Source: Miscanthus floridulus
Taxonomy: Eukaryota > Streptophyta > Magnoliopsida > Poales > Poaceae
Length of the DNA: 64,000 nucleotides
NCBI RefSeq assembly: GCF_019320115.1
Contig: NC_089583.1
Span: 79,315,928-79,379,927 of the forward strand
Direction of reading: 5' to 3'
The notes beneath the pieces were generated by a model, which was not told the DNA's origin, ran no database searches, and saw nothing but the letters and a program-made list of their open reading frames with translations. Each line of letters opens with the position of its first letter. Positions within the stretch are counted from its first letter, which is position 1. The position numbers and the translations under genes are program-made. Shown in pieces: positions 32,784 through 43,276 of the stretch.

Positions 32784-34019
32784 TGAAAGTGCAATCAAGC
32801 CCTAATTATGGGTCTTGGTGATAATGACCACACAATTAGAGAACTAATGAGATTTATCGAGATGGCAAGCAGGGAATTCATGTTCGAGGATGCTACACGA
32901 AATGGAGGAGCCCTCAATTACAAATGTAGATGACTTCAAACTCAAAGAATGTTTAAATTCTTTTATATTTTGAATTTGAGTATAGGAAAAGTCATACTAT
33001 AAAGGGAGACACAATGCTTAAGCTAGTATGTGCTTCCAAGTGCTCAAACATACACATGTATCTTCAGATTCACAGCCAAGATAGTCTACACTTCACTATT
33101 ACCCTTGCTGTCTTACGTGGTGCGGCACTGCCGCACTTGAAGAGAGGCACTACCGCGACTTAAGTGACCGTTGGGGGCTGGGGGTATTTATACTATTCTC
33201 CTTCCTTCCCAACAGTACTCTGTCTCTTCTTTCTCACTTTAGCACTTCCAAAACAGAGCAGGAGCTCTCTCTCTCCCTCCATTGTTGACCTCAAGCCCCT
33301 AAGCAAATCTATTGATTTTCCCATCAATCCTTGAGGGAAAAGGGGTGCAAAACTCGATTAGAGAGCAGCTCCATTGATTCTCCAACTCTAAAGAGCAATT
33401 GGTTCATGTTTTAGCCGACGGTTGTGTTGTTACTCTTGGAGCTTGGCTCCTAGCCAGCTAGAGCGTCGCCCGTGGAGCTTGCCAACTTATGTGGTAGTCC
33501 TGAAAGGTTTGTAACCATCTCTTAAAGCTAGTGAACTCACCCCTCATCTCAAGAGTTAAGTCTCTTGATTTGAGAACGAGGAAGGGTTGAAAAACCCTAA
33601 GCCTTAGTGGCTAACATCAACAACGTGGAGGTAGGCAAGCCTTAGTGGCGAGCCGAACCACTGGATAAATCATTGTGTCACTTGTGCTTAATTTACATTA
33701 CTTGCATGACATATTGTGGTTGAGGTGATTACTAGAGTTTCTAGTCGATCTACTTGTGTGTTGTGTTCCTAACACTTCTAGCTCTTGATCTGTAATTGTC
33801 ATACATGCAGTTAGTTAGAAAATTTCTCCGATCTAAGTTTTCGTTCACGGATTTTGAACTATGATTCGAAGTTATCTGCAGGTACGACAGTGCCGCTGTT
33901 CTGGCCCGGGAGTGCCGCCCTCCAGAGCGACAGTGCCGCTGGATGAATTTAATAAAAGTTTGAGTATTTATTTTAACAGACCTATTCACCCCTCCTCTAG
34001 GCCAACCAGAGATCCTACA
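32784..34019 (+). repeat. 3' LTR of the SIRE-type copia element (1236 bp)
   Basis: Starts TGAAAGTGCAATC after the polypurine tract and ends GATCCTACA; the CTATTCACCCCTCCTCTAGG stretch near the end is typical of this LTR class. A TATA-like TATTTATA lies at 33185-33192. It contains several GCGGCAGTGCCGC-type dyads. Confidence 0.85.
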
Positions 34020-34692
34020 CACGCCCTTATGGTAAGTATTTGGATTGGGAGCGTTACCAACTCTTAATATTACCTACGAAGAAGATCTGTCATATGTCCA
34101 GTACGTGTTAGCAAATGAGACTAAGTGGATTGAAGATTATACGGAAGATGGTGGAATAGAGTCGAAGATGTGGTTTATATTCAAGCGCTGGAGATTGCAG
34201 CAGGTTTCCCCAATGTTTCCCCACTTCTAGTTAGCTACGGTTTCTGGGAAGATATCCGTAGCATGAGTTTGATCATTCTCACATGGGATTGGATGGTCTA
34301 TATTTTGAGATTTGGAAGCAAGTTGCTAAAGCAAAGATGAGTTTCGGAGCTTTGTTGGAAGTGCATAGAAAAGACATGTTTCCCTCGCTCAGTATTCATA
34401 CAAAACATGAGCTTGAAAACGCTGTATGGGGTCACAAATGAAAGATTTTTATGATGCCCACGTTGCTGGCATTGACAAAACGGCTTGAGACGATAAAGCT
34501 CGTGAGGTGATAACAGAGGCTGTTACAGAAATGTTTCCAAGACACAGTTAACTATCTGGATTACGCCAGGAAAAAGTTAGACATTGCCAAAGATATAAGA
34601 GTGGCGTGGCAACTGCTCAGATTTACATGTACGGTGAACAAGAGCGTACAGTACAATTTTTTTATCCATAGTTTATTGCGTGTACATACTTA
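34020..34692. other. Unrecognised sequence right of the copia LTR
   Basis: A 61-codon open stretch at 34045-34230 (plus) begins without ATG and is rich in acidic residues. No family is recognised. It may be an old transposon remnant. Confidence 0.3.
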
Positions 34693-35066
34693 CTCCCTCT
34701 ATCCCAGTTTATTTGCACGTTTGGGTTCAAATTTTTTCCCATATTAATCGGTCACCGAACCCGACGGAGCATGCAGCAGTGGCAGGAACCATCAGAGCAA
34801 TGCAGCGCTAGACAACCGCACAACGCCAGTGTGTCAGACCAAAACAATAAAAAAAACTAAAAAAAAATCAACGGAGGCTACATCGGCTCCATCCAGAAGC
34901 TGCGGGGGCTACGTGACCCATCCTGGCATAATAAAATGGCCTTGCCTCCGCACAACTATCCACCACTGCAACCGGTCTATATTTATAGGGGTATTTTAAT
35001 AATTTTCTATCTATTTTGGTTGCCGTGCTCAATCTCAGAAATGCAAATAATTCGGGACGGAGGGAG
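34693..35066. mobile_element. Stowaway-type MITE (374 bp)
   Basis: Left end CTCCCTCTATCCCAG, right end CGGGACGGAGGGAG, an inverted repeat typical of Stowaway/Tc1-mariner MITEs. Flanked by TA at 34691-34692 and 35067-35068. No coding capacity. It lies 98 bp past the stop of the glycine-rich gene. Confidence 0.88.
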
Positions 35067-35164
35067 TATATTTATGTATACGGATACACAGAAAGAGGAC
35101 ATCAGAGCTCAGAGAACTGACAGTGGCAATCACACACTGGTGAGGGAGCCATCGTTCACCATCT

Positions 35165-35872
35165 TTATTTGCCATTTCCAGAACCAGAGCCGTAGCCGTA
35201 GCCGTGTCCCTCGCCGTAGCCTGAGCCTGTACCAGCTCCGTATCCACTTCCTGAACCCTCACCGTATCCAGAGCCTTGGCCATGACCGGAGCCCGAGCCA
35301 CAGCCGTAACCTTCACCGTAGCCGGATCCTGATCCATGGCCGGAGCCAGAGCCGGAACCTTCGCCATAGCCAGATCCTCGACCGGAGCCACTTCCATGAC
35401 CATGCCCTTCGCCATACCCAGATCCTTGGCCGTGACCTTCACCTTCACCTGCACCTTGCCCTTGACCATAACCATAACCATAACCATAACCATAACCTGA
35501 ACCTGAACCTGAACCCGTGCCGGCACCAGCTCCTGACCCCGCACCAGAGCCGGCGCCAGAGCCAGCATACGATCCTGCACCAGAGCCCGCACGGGATCCC
35601 GCCGATGAACCGGCACCGGACCCGGAACCTGAGGCCGAGCCAGAGCCTGATCCCGACCCGGACGCTGAGCCAGAGCCAGAGCCAGCGGCACCACCACCAC
35701 CTATGCCGATGCTAATCCCAGTACCGATCCCAATGCCTGCGCCGCCGCCACCACCGAGGTCGATGCTCAGGTCCATTCGAGAAATGCGGCCCTCGGATGT
35801 GAGAGCAAGGGCAGCAAGCACGATGATGGTGATGCCAAGGAAAATGGTCGTGATCGGAGGTCGAGACATCAT
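35165..35872 (-). CDS. Secreted glycine-rich protein (putative cell-wall GRP), apparently intact
   Basis: Single-exon frame of 235 residues. The start is the first of two adjacent ATGs (35872-35870); longer upstream extensions lack support. Residues 1-28 (MMSRPPITTIFLGITIIVLA and following) form a signal peptide with a hydrophobic core. A short basic/acidic linker (RISRMDLSIDLGG) is followed by alternating Gly-Ile, Gly-Ser/Ala, Gly-Tyr and Gly-Glu/His/Gln dipeptides to the end. Such proteins are exported and thought to be structural in cell walls. A TATAAAT box lies at 36035-36029, about 160 bp upstream. A broken paralogue in the same direction lies 3 kb upstream. Part of the repeat is a hexanucleotide run (ataacc) near 35466-35500. 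This is the best candidate for a living host gene in the window. Confidence 0.72.
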   Translation of the reverse strand: MMSRPPITTIFLGITIIVLAALALTSEGRISRMDLSIDLGGGGGAGIGIGTGISIGIGGGGAAGSGSGSASGSGSGSGSASGSGSGAGSSAGSRAGSGAGSYAGSGAGSGAGSGAGAGTGSGSGSGYGYGYGYGYGQGQGAGEGEGHGQGSGYGEGHGHGSGSGRGSGYGEGSGSGSGHGSGSGYGEGYGCGSGSGHGQGSGYGEGSGSGYGAGTGSGYGEGHGYGYGSGSGNGK

Positions 35873-36028
35873 CCTAAATTCCTCTAGGAGAAGCCGGAAC
35901 AATAATGCACCTGTACAGATTGTGTTCCTTTCTATGGATTCAGGTGTATGTTCAAAGGAGTATATGCTATGTATGTCTCCTTTCAACTCCTGGTCTTTCC
36001 TGCTGCTCGAGACGCAGCAAGCTGTGGC

Positions 36029-36035
36029 ATTTATA
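36029..36035 (-). promoter_or_regulatory. TATA box of the glycine-rich protein gene
   Basis: The minus strand reads CCTATAAATGCC, about 157 bp upstream of the ATG, implying a 5' UTR of roughly 130 nt. Confidence 0.6.
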
Positions 36036-36224
36036 GGACCCAAAAGCAGGGTTTCACAAATAGTGCCTGGCTTATTGGTGGCACGAAACTTGTGGTGCTG
36101 TGGCCATTGGACGGCTGAATTTCGGAGTGGTGCTCTTGGTATCTTGTTAGAGCGTACAACGCAGTAGTGGAGTAAGGACGGTGCAAAAGGACATGGGCCT
36201 GACACTATAGGAAAAGCACTGGTG

Positions 36225-36890
36225 CTTTGAGAGGTTGTGATGGAACAGGCCACTGGTCAGCGACGACCCTGGCCGGCACGCCCGCCACGACGGCCCCGTC
36301 GGGGAGGGCCAGCACCGGCGTCGTCCACCAGGCTTGGCGCGGCCCAGACGGAGGTCCTCCGCCGCGTCCTGCACGATCATGCGCGCGCCCGAGGAGCCCC
36401 ACATCGTCGTCGTCCGTCGTCCGGTCCCCTGCTTTGCCCTGTGCATGCGGGGGTTATAACGAACGGAGCCGCGAGGGGAAGGCTGACCCGAGATCTTTCG
36501 TGCCGCCCCTGCCGTGCTTCTCCGCGTCACGCTCGCGCCACACGCGGCCCCCGACGCCGCCACGTTCGGCATCCTCACCTCCTTGCTCTGCCGCGCCGGC
36601 CAGCCCTCCGCCTCCGTGAACATCCTCCGTGGGATGCCGCCCCTCCTCCTCCTCAACCCGGGACCCGCACCACTGCCGCACGTACTCGCTTCCCTCCTGC
36701 TCCGGGGCGCGTCAGGCCGGGACGTGCTCGGGTTCCTCAACGACATGCTCTGTCGGGTGCTCGAGGAGAGCAGGGCTTTCTTCCAGGTGCACAAAGGCGG
36801 AAGGCGCCGTGTACATGCACCAAGGCGTCAGCTACTTGATGTAGCAGCTCGATCTCTCGTTGAGGATGGCGTACTGCACCAGAGTTGATG
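36225..36890 (+). pseudogene. GC-rich gene fragment with a PPR-like segment
   Basis: The frame at 36514-36888 contains PDAATFGILTSLLCRAGQPS and SASVNILRGMP, which fit the spacing of pentatricopeptide (PPR) repeats, followed by HVLASLLLRGASGRDVLGFLNDML. There is no start, full repeat tract or organelle signal. The preceding 280 bp are GC-rich with overlapping ORFs on both strands that cannot be named. A piece of a plant PPR gene carried here by a transposon is likely, but only from pattern. Confidence 0.45.
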
Positions 36891-37000
36891 ACATCAACGA
36901 GATCAACATCCTCCAACAAGGCGAAGGCCATGGCTACGGTGATGAAACTGCATCGTCATCATGGAGATCTAACGACGGAACGGGTAAGGTTTTTACCGGA

Positions 37001-37330
37001 TATGGAGATCGAATGACCAGCTGTCCAACAGCGTCGAGTTCGACCTGCGTCCGTACTCCTACACCCAGGCGGTCTGGGTGAGTGTTCCCGAGCCGGTGAA
37101 GGCGGCCGTGGAGCAAACGAGGCCGGGGTTCCACGGCGGTGTGCATGCGCTCCTCTGCATCCTGCTGCTGCGCATGACGTGCACCGCCTCTAACCTCAGG
37201 ACGCGGTGCACCACCATGGCGTGCGGAAGCGGGAGCGGAGCTCCGGGTGACGGTGATAGGGCCGGGGTGCTTGCTGCAGCGGCGTTTGATGCAGTGGCGT
37301 TTGAGCATCATGCAGCTTAGGCGAGGGTCT
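37001..37330 (+). pseudogene. Fragment resembling the DUF1998 region of an Hrq1-like DEAD/DEAH helicase
   Basis: The frame reads SVEFDLRPYSYTQAVWVSVP, then EPVKAAVEQ, FHGGVHALLCILLLRMTCTA and SNLRTRC. The pattern (aromatic-rich strand, QAVWV, GG(L/V)HA followed by a hydrophobic helix, then Cys) fits the DUF1998 domain at the C-terminus of plant ATP-dependent helicases of the Hrq1 type. The helicase motor is absent and the frame decays after about 37210. It lies next to the PPR-like piece in the same direction. Confidence 0.5.
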
Positions 37331-38040
37331 GGGCACCGAGGCAACGCCGGACCGGATAGGTTTCCAGGGGTTCCGTGCATATTTGCCCGCCATGTGGCAA
37401 CGCCGCAGGGCAAATATGGACAAACGGTGTATTAGTTTATAGGTTTAGGTATCTAGAAATGCGTTCCAGGGCCTAAGTGACACACGGACAAGTTTAAGGA
37501 CCTCTTATGCATTTAACTCAAAAGAAAATCATAACTTTTCTATATATGAATATGAAGTTGGATGTAGATAATTTATTTTACGAATCACTGAAAGATTGAG
37601 ATTGAGTTGCTGTTGATGATCACGTTGCCTAGTTTCACCATAAAATCAACCAACGCTCAATTCACAAAAGAAGATGAATTGTGGAAATCAACGCAATCTA
37701 TAACTTCGTAGTTGATAACATGGTACACTAATAGCTAACTGATGTATCTGAAATCTGAACACAACTTATATATTCAGGGAAATAGAACGAACGTAAACTC
37801 AGGTCTCGTACAGCATCCATTCATCTAAACGTACATATAAAACGTCCACAGAACCAACATGTAAACATGTCATCGGATCACTACAATACATAAAACCTAA
37901 CTGCAATTGTTATTTATATCTTCCTATAAGCTAATCCAGGGATGATAATGATTATTAGAGAAACAGGTCTTCAAGGTAGTAACACACACATGCATATATC
38001 AGTGGTGATCTTGCCCACTTCGAGATCCAGGCATCCAGCG
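37331..38040. other. Intergenic sequence, nothing recognised
   Basis: AT-rich from 37440; no ORF, repeat or end structure is evident. Confidence 0.5.
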
Positions 38041-38999
38041 CTAGACCCTACGGCCTACGCTTGATCTTGCACTAGACCCGGCACTTGATCCTGCACTGGA
38101 CGCAGCGTGTGAACTGCCATCGGAGCCTGAAACAGAACCTGCAGCTGATGAAGCACTTGATCCGGTACTTGAACTACTTCCAGAGGACCCGACGCTGATT
38201 TGGCCTCGTGGACGTGTCTGCTTCCACCTCCTAAACTTTAGTCGCTGTCCCATCAAATATTTGGACACATATATAGAAGAATATTTAGACACATGTATGG
38301 AGTATTAAATATAGACTATTTACAAAACTAAATGCACAGATTGAGACTGTTTTGCGAGACGAATTTTTTAAGCCTAAGTAGTCCATGATATGATAATGTG
38401 GTGCTACAGTAACATATGCTAATGACGGATTAATTAGCTTAATAAATTCATCTCGCGGATTACTGACGGATTCTGTAGCTTGTTTTTTTATTAGTATCCA
38501 AACACCCCATACAACATCTCCATGTGACACCTCTTAAACTTTAGTGTCTGAATCCAAACACCCCCTAATTCAATACCAACTCCAGCACCGAGTCCAAGCC
38601 CCAAGCCCCGAGCCTGAGCCTGAACCAGAAGCTGATGCTGATCCAGAGCCTGAACCAGACGCAGATGATGGGCCTGATCCAGAGCCTGAACCAGAGCCAC
38701 TGCCACCTAGACCTATACTGACCCCAACACCAAGCCCAAGACCCGGACCTCCTGATCCTGATCCAGAGCCCGAGCCAGACCCTGACCCTGAGTTAGAGCC
38801 AGACGCTGATGCTGAACCAGAGCCAGAACCCCCGGGCACCAACGCCTGCACCTAGACCGATCCCGACTCCGATCCCAAGACCATTCCCAAGGTTGATGCC
38901 AAGGTCCTTCCGAGCAGCACGGCTCTCCCCCACCCCCACTGGCGCAAGCAACACGCCAACCACAAGTACGATTCCTAGTGGAAGAATGGCCTTCTTCAT
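38041..38999 (-). pseudogene. Broken paralogue of the glycine-rich secreted protein gene
   Basis: ATG at 38999-38997 opens a signal peptide (MKKAILPLGIVLVVGVLLAP) followed by a linker (RAARKDLGINLG) like that of the intact gene, then Gly-Ile/Val-Gly repeats. Near 38840 a one-base shift in a C/G run (plus GAACCCCCGGG) moves the Gly-Ser repeats to another frame. Near 38612 a second shift is suggested, where Gly-Leu repeats resume in a third frame. At 38565 a MITE interrupts it. A Ser/Gly/Ala-rich tail at 38220-38044 ends in TAG and may be its original C-terminus. Tandem origin with 35165-35872 is inferred from N-terminal layout and direction. Confidence 0.6.
38225..38565. mobile_element. MITE inserted in the glycine-rich paralogue
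   Basis: About 340 bp, AT-rich, with ends CACCTCCTAAACTTTAG and CTAAAGTTTAAGAGGTG (reverse complement of the right part), internal GCACAGATTGAGACTG and CTCGCGGATTA segments typical of a very common grass MITE whose ends read GGGTGTTTGG. The left end seems slightly truncated and no clear target duplication is visible, so the superfamily is left open. Confidence 0.65.
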
Positions 39000-39764
39000 G
39001 TCTTGTTGATCTGTATTTTTTTGCCTACGAACAGTTTGCTATGTTATGTGCGATGCAAGCTTCGACAAACCCCCATGCTTGTTAGCGATAAGGACTTTTC
39101 GGAGTGGTGTGGTTGAATCGCGCGCGTGTTCGCTCTGGAGCCTCCGTGCGTCGTACATGTGGCCGCGAGCTGAGCAAAGTGAGAGTTTTAGCACAGCAGC
39201 GGCCGCCGTGCGCGTGCTCACGGTCACGGCCATGCATGGTGTGTAGTGCAGTGGGCGGCTGGTTTAGTCGCCGCCGGCGAGCTATTGACTAGCGCGCTGT
39301 TCGACACGTTTTTGGCGGCCCTTGTGGGATGTAAAGTTGTTAGTGGTGGGAGGAAATAAAGTTGTGAGAGTGGGAGAGAATGGCCAGGTGGCAATGGCTT
39401 ACCTGCCTCAAGCAAGTACGTAGATGACTACTGGAGGCAGGTGGGACGACTAGTTGGTGCTGTGTGCAAACGTCCCGTTCGCTTTGCCTTACCGATCGTA
39501 CTTTTTTTTTAGTCAATAAATAATATTTTTCTTAAATAACAAATCAGCTAGCCATAACTTATCAGCAGGACAAAAGCTGATGTATGTGCCTACCGACGAC
39601 GTAAACAGATAGATACCCACGCATGTGCGTTTTCTTCTTCATTTGGTTCATAGTTCATACACGGTAGGACTTTGTCGATCCAGCGGTGCCTGCCATTTTT
39701 TTAGTCAGCACTGCTGCTGGTCAAATCTACAGTTATTTGCCTCACAAGTCATAGTCCTCACTAT
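39000..39764. other. Upstream/intergenic sequence of the glycine-rich paralogue
   Basis: No gene supported. Short GC-rich ORFs at 39040-39290 on both strands have no recognisable content. Confidence 0.4.
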
Positions 39765-40050
39765 CCATGCATATTTCATGCTCATTTTAAATTAGGGTAA
39801 AATACATTTTCAACCTTCAACTTGCAATAAAGTTTGATTTTCAACCTTCAACTATGAAACCGGGTAACATACGCCCTACAACTATCAAAACCGGTCAAAT
39901 TTAATGTCCATGCATACTCCATGCTCATTTTAAATTAGGGTAAAGTACATTTTTCAACCTCCAACTCGCAATGAAGTTAGATTTTCAACCTTCAACTATG
40001 AAACCGGAAAACATACAGCCTACAACTATCAAAACCGGTCAAATTTGGTC
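39765..40050. repeat. 143-bp tandem duplication covering the left end of the Mutator-type MITE
   Basis: 39765-39907 and 39908-40050 are near copies. Each contains CCATGCATA…TGCTCATTTT, the TTTAAATTA target sequence and the MITE end GGGTAAA(A/G)TAC followed by the first ~110 bp of the inverted repeat. Confidence 0.85.
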
Positions 40051-40631
40051 CTCGGTTGGTTTTAAAAATGATTTTCTATTTTCTAATAATAATAAAATCC
40101 AGTTCGATCTCTAGAAGTTCATAATTAATTTATTTTAAAATAAATGCAGGCAAGAGATAGCAATGCTACCGTATACATTAACACAGGGCTTGACGCTCGT
40201 GGTTCACCTCTCGAGTTGTTTTTGGCCAAAAGCAAGGCGGTGCGCGCAGAGACGAAGGCATCAAACTGTCATGTAACAGAACAGAAAGCAAACAATTTAA
40301 TTTCGTGCAAAATTAAATTCCGTACGAAATTTAATTCCATGCAAAATTTAAAACAATTTTTAAATATAACATCAACATATGTATAGCATCTTTAGAAGAA
40401 AACATGAACTAGTTTCATATTTTTATAATTTAAAATAAATTAATTACGAACTTGTAGAGATCAAACCAGATTTTTATTATTATTAGAAAATAGAAAACCG
40501 CTTTTGAAACCAGCCGATGACCAAATTTGTCCGGTTTTGATAGTTGAAGGGTGTCTGTTACCCGATTTCATAGTTGAAGGTTGAAAATCAAACTTCAATG
40601 CGAGTTGGAGGTTAAAAAATATACTTTACCC
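39938..40631. mobile_element. Mutator-type MITE with ~200-bp inverted repeats and 9-bp TSD
   Basis: 694 bp. The left arm (39938-40140) and right arm (40424-40631) are inverted repeats ending GGGTAAAGTAC / GTATACTTTACCC-type. TTTAAATTA occurs at 39929-39937 and 40632-40640, a perfect 9-bp duplication that is the Mutator hallmark. The interior (40141-40423) has no transposase; an 80-codon ORF there shows no known family. Confidence 0.92.
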
Positions 40632-40640
40632 TTTAAATTA

Positions 40641-40900
40641 CTATATCCATCCATAAAAGAAATCAATTCTCGTATTTCGAGAAGTCAAACAGTTTAAGCT
40701 TTGACTAAAATTATACAAAAATATATTAATCCTCACGAAACAAAATAAGTACCATTACATTAGTTATAGAATATATTTTCATAATAAATTTAGTTGGAGA
40801 CATAAATGCTAATACTATTTACTATAAATTTGGTCAAAGTTAAACTTGTTTGACTGGTACGTTTCCTATAATTGCATTCTTTTGGAGAATGTGGGAGTAG
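40641..40900. mobile_element. Stowaway-type MITE (260 bp)
   Basis: Ends CTATATCCATCC and GGGAGTAG in inverted orientation (right arm reverse complement CTACTCCCACATTC), with TA at 40639-40640 and 40901-40902. It abuts the target duplication of the Mutator-type MITE. Confidence 0.78.
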
Positions 40901-41036
40901 TATATACAGTGAGCGTGTGCATTTGAATAATGACAGTGAAATTAAGATTTTTTTGAGAGATTAGACTGATGCACTCAACATCAACAGTATTGCAAAATGA
41001 AAGCCTCATCAGTCATCAGTACCTAAGATGGTTACT

Positions 41037-43200
41037 GTCGGTGTTTGATGATAGGTAACTCATCACGGGGTTATCCGGGACAATGTTTGAAGGACTTCAA
41101 CGTACGCAGAACTCAATAGTAAATGTAAAGAGACGAACGATTTATACTGATTCGGGCCCTCTTGTCGAGTAATAGTCTTTACGTCTAGTCGGCGTGTAGC
41201 CTTTTGCGTTGGATTGATTGTATGATTGTTAGGATTAAACGGGGTACGCCATACCACTCTTTATATAGGAGAGAGGGTAAAGACACATATCTAGTCCTAG
41301 TTGGTTACAAGAGAAGAGTCGTAGTCCTATTACAAAATCTAGCTTTGATAGTAAGCCGACTAAGTCAATCTAGAATAACTTGAAGTCCACGCCACCTTGT
41401 CTCACGTCCTTCAATAGATCGTAGGTCATCCCAGGGCCCATCCAGGTAGTACCCCGTGGGGAACTCCTAGGACCCTAGTCCGTCAAGCCACCGAGCGTGT
41501 CATGGTTGTACTCGGAAGACTTCTTGTTCCTCCTGGTCTTGCCAAGTAGAAACAAGCGTAGTCCGAGTGCTTTCATGAGTGAAGCCATGAGGTGCTCTGT
41601 AAAGCCTTCGGGCGACGTGCACTTTTTAAAAAAGTGCACTCACTGAGTGTAGCCCCCGAGCGTCTTGCTATTTGCAAAACAAAGAGTTAGAGGGTCTAAA
41701 AGAAAAAAAACATCCGTAGAGGATATGTACCCTGTAGCCCCAAGCCTATGTCCAAGTACTTGTACTCGAGATAAGGATCTAAAAACAATATACTCGAGGA
41801 TGAGAGTGTCAGCGAAGATTATTGTCCTATCTGCTTGTGCAGAAGCAGGTAAGACGTGTCAGAGTCAGATACAAAGCTTTAGTACAGTTGATCCAAAGAT
41901 GCTCAAGATATTCATGGAAATATGCCATAAAAGGTGCTACCGGGTGTACTATGACTTCACATGCACTGGGAAAAGGCCGTCGATACACTAAAAGGTGTAG
42001 TGGAACGCACTGTACCCTTGTAGTGTAGCACGTGAACTTGTGTAGGAGTCAGTAGCTTATTCGTGTATTCCACGTGAACCCGGTCCATAGACAACACCAA
42101 GACGCCTATAAAAACCCTCCTAGCGAGCACTTGAACTTTAGTTGTAGAAGAAGCAAAGTGGCTCAGAGTTTGAAGCTTGCAAATATGGTGGTGAGCGAAG
42201 TAGACTAGCCCCCGAGAGTACTTGGTTGGTATAACCAAGAGCTGTAGTGACTAGAAGAATTCTTGTGAGATGGTTTAGAGTTAGGCTAAACCCGCAGTTG
42301 TGCACAGTAGAGAAGTCTAGAACTACAACTAGAAGAAGTCTTGTGACGTCTGGTATGGTGGCACATCCAGCAGTCCCATGTCAGTTCGTCTAGGGTGCCT
42401 GTCAACATCTGTTCATGAAGGGTCATACCCGGACCCGAATGTGTACAGTTGGCATCGGTTGGGTGGCAAGATGTGTGAGTAGCTCATACTGCATACTAGC
42501 CTACAGGCTTCCTCTTGCAGTAACTATGCTCCTAAGGGTAGTTGGTCAACAAATATTCATAGCTAGATAGTCTACCCAAGGTTCTAGGCTAGGACACACT
42601 GCACTTCTGTTATCTACCAGATGCATTACTCTTCTCTTGGATCCAGGTGCATCGGGTACGAAAGTACCTACTGAGAAGCACTTAGAGTATGAGTACTCTA
42701 TTTTATCCAAGTAGGTGTTGTATTTGTTATTGACTGAAAAGATCTTGTATCCAATACTTGTAACTCTCTAAATAAATAGTCGCTCATTATTCTAAGTGGT
42801 CATGAATCTTGTAAAGTGTGCAACTCTATGTCCATTGAACTTTTGTTGAATAAAAAAATCTTCATCTGAGTACTGTGCTATTAGTGCATACTGTTAAGCT
42901 ATTGTCCGAGTACTACATCAATCATCTGGGTACTTCATGATGTGGCCATGTAGATAATGGTCGTAGCATGGCAGGTACCCGGAGGGAGTGAATCCAAAGG
43001 ATAAGTTTGAACACATTGTGATGCGTTGGAAATCCTGAAAAGGCGTGCAACCATTGTATCAACCGCTTAGCTGCATTAAAATGGAAGGGAAACCGAAATG
43101 CCGTGTCTGTTGGTGTGATTATCGGGCCACAACACGGTGAAAACTCTATAAAAAGGGAACCATTCCTATGCATCATCTTCATCTGCTCCATTTGCTTTCT
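41037..43200 (-). repeat. 3' LTR and adjoining UTR of element C
   Basis: The 3' LTR boundary (plus TGTCGGTGTTTG) is clear at 41037. A minus-strand TATATAAAG at 41269-41261 lies about 230 bp from that end, as expected for a minus-oriented LTR. The other LTR boundary was not found; AGCCCCCGAG recurs near 41652, 42212 and 43207 (minus CTCGGGGGCT), and one of these may be the polypurine tract. No gene. Confidence 0.55.
43147..43154 (+). promoter_or_regulatory. TATA box for the antisense gene of element C
   Basis: CTCTATAAAAAGG lies 130 bp upstream of the ATG at 43277 and is a strong plant TATA match. Confidence 0.6.
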
Positions 43201-43276
43201 ACCTAAGCCCCCGAGCCACTGTGAGCGCTGCCAATCTCGCATCCTAAAACCCTAGATCTATAAAAAGCTCTGCTTG

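Noticed and set aside
35035..36167. Long ORFs over the glycine-rich gene in other frames (Pro/Glu-, Val/Met- and His/Ser-rich)
   Set aside because: They are shadows of the Gly-X repeat in other frames; only the signal-peptide frame has a start, TATA box and family features.
40144..40386. 80-codon ORF inside the Mutator-type MITE as a captured gene
   Set aside because: No recognisable domain, AT-rich, and it runs into the right inverted repeat; not supported as a gene.
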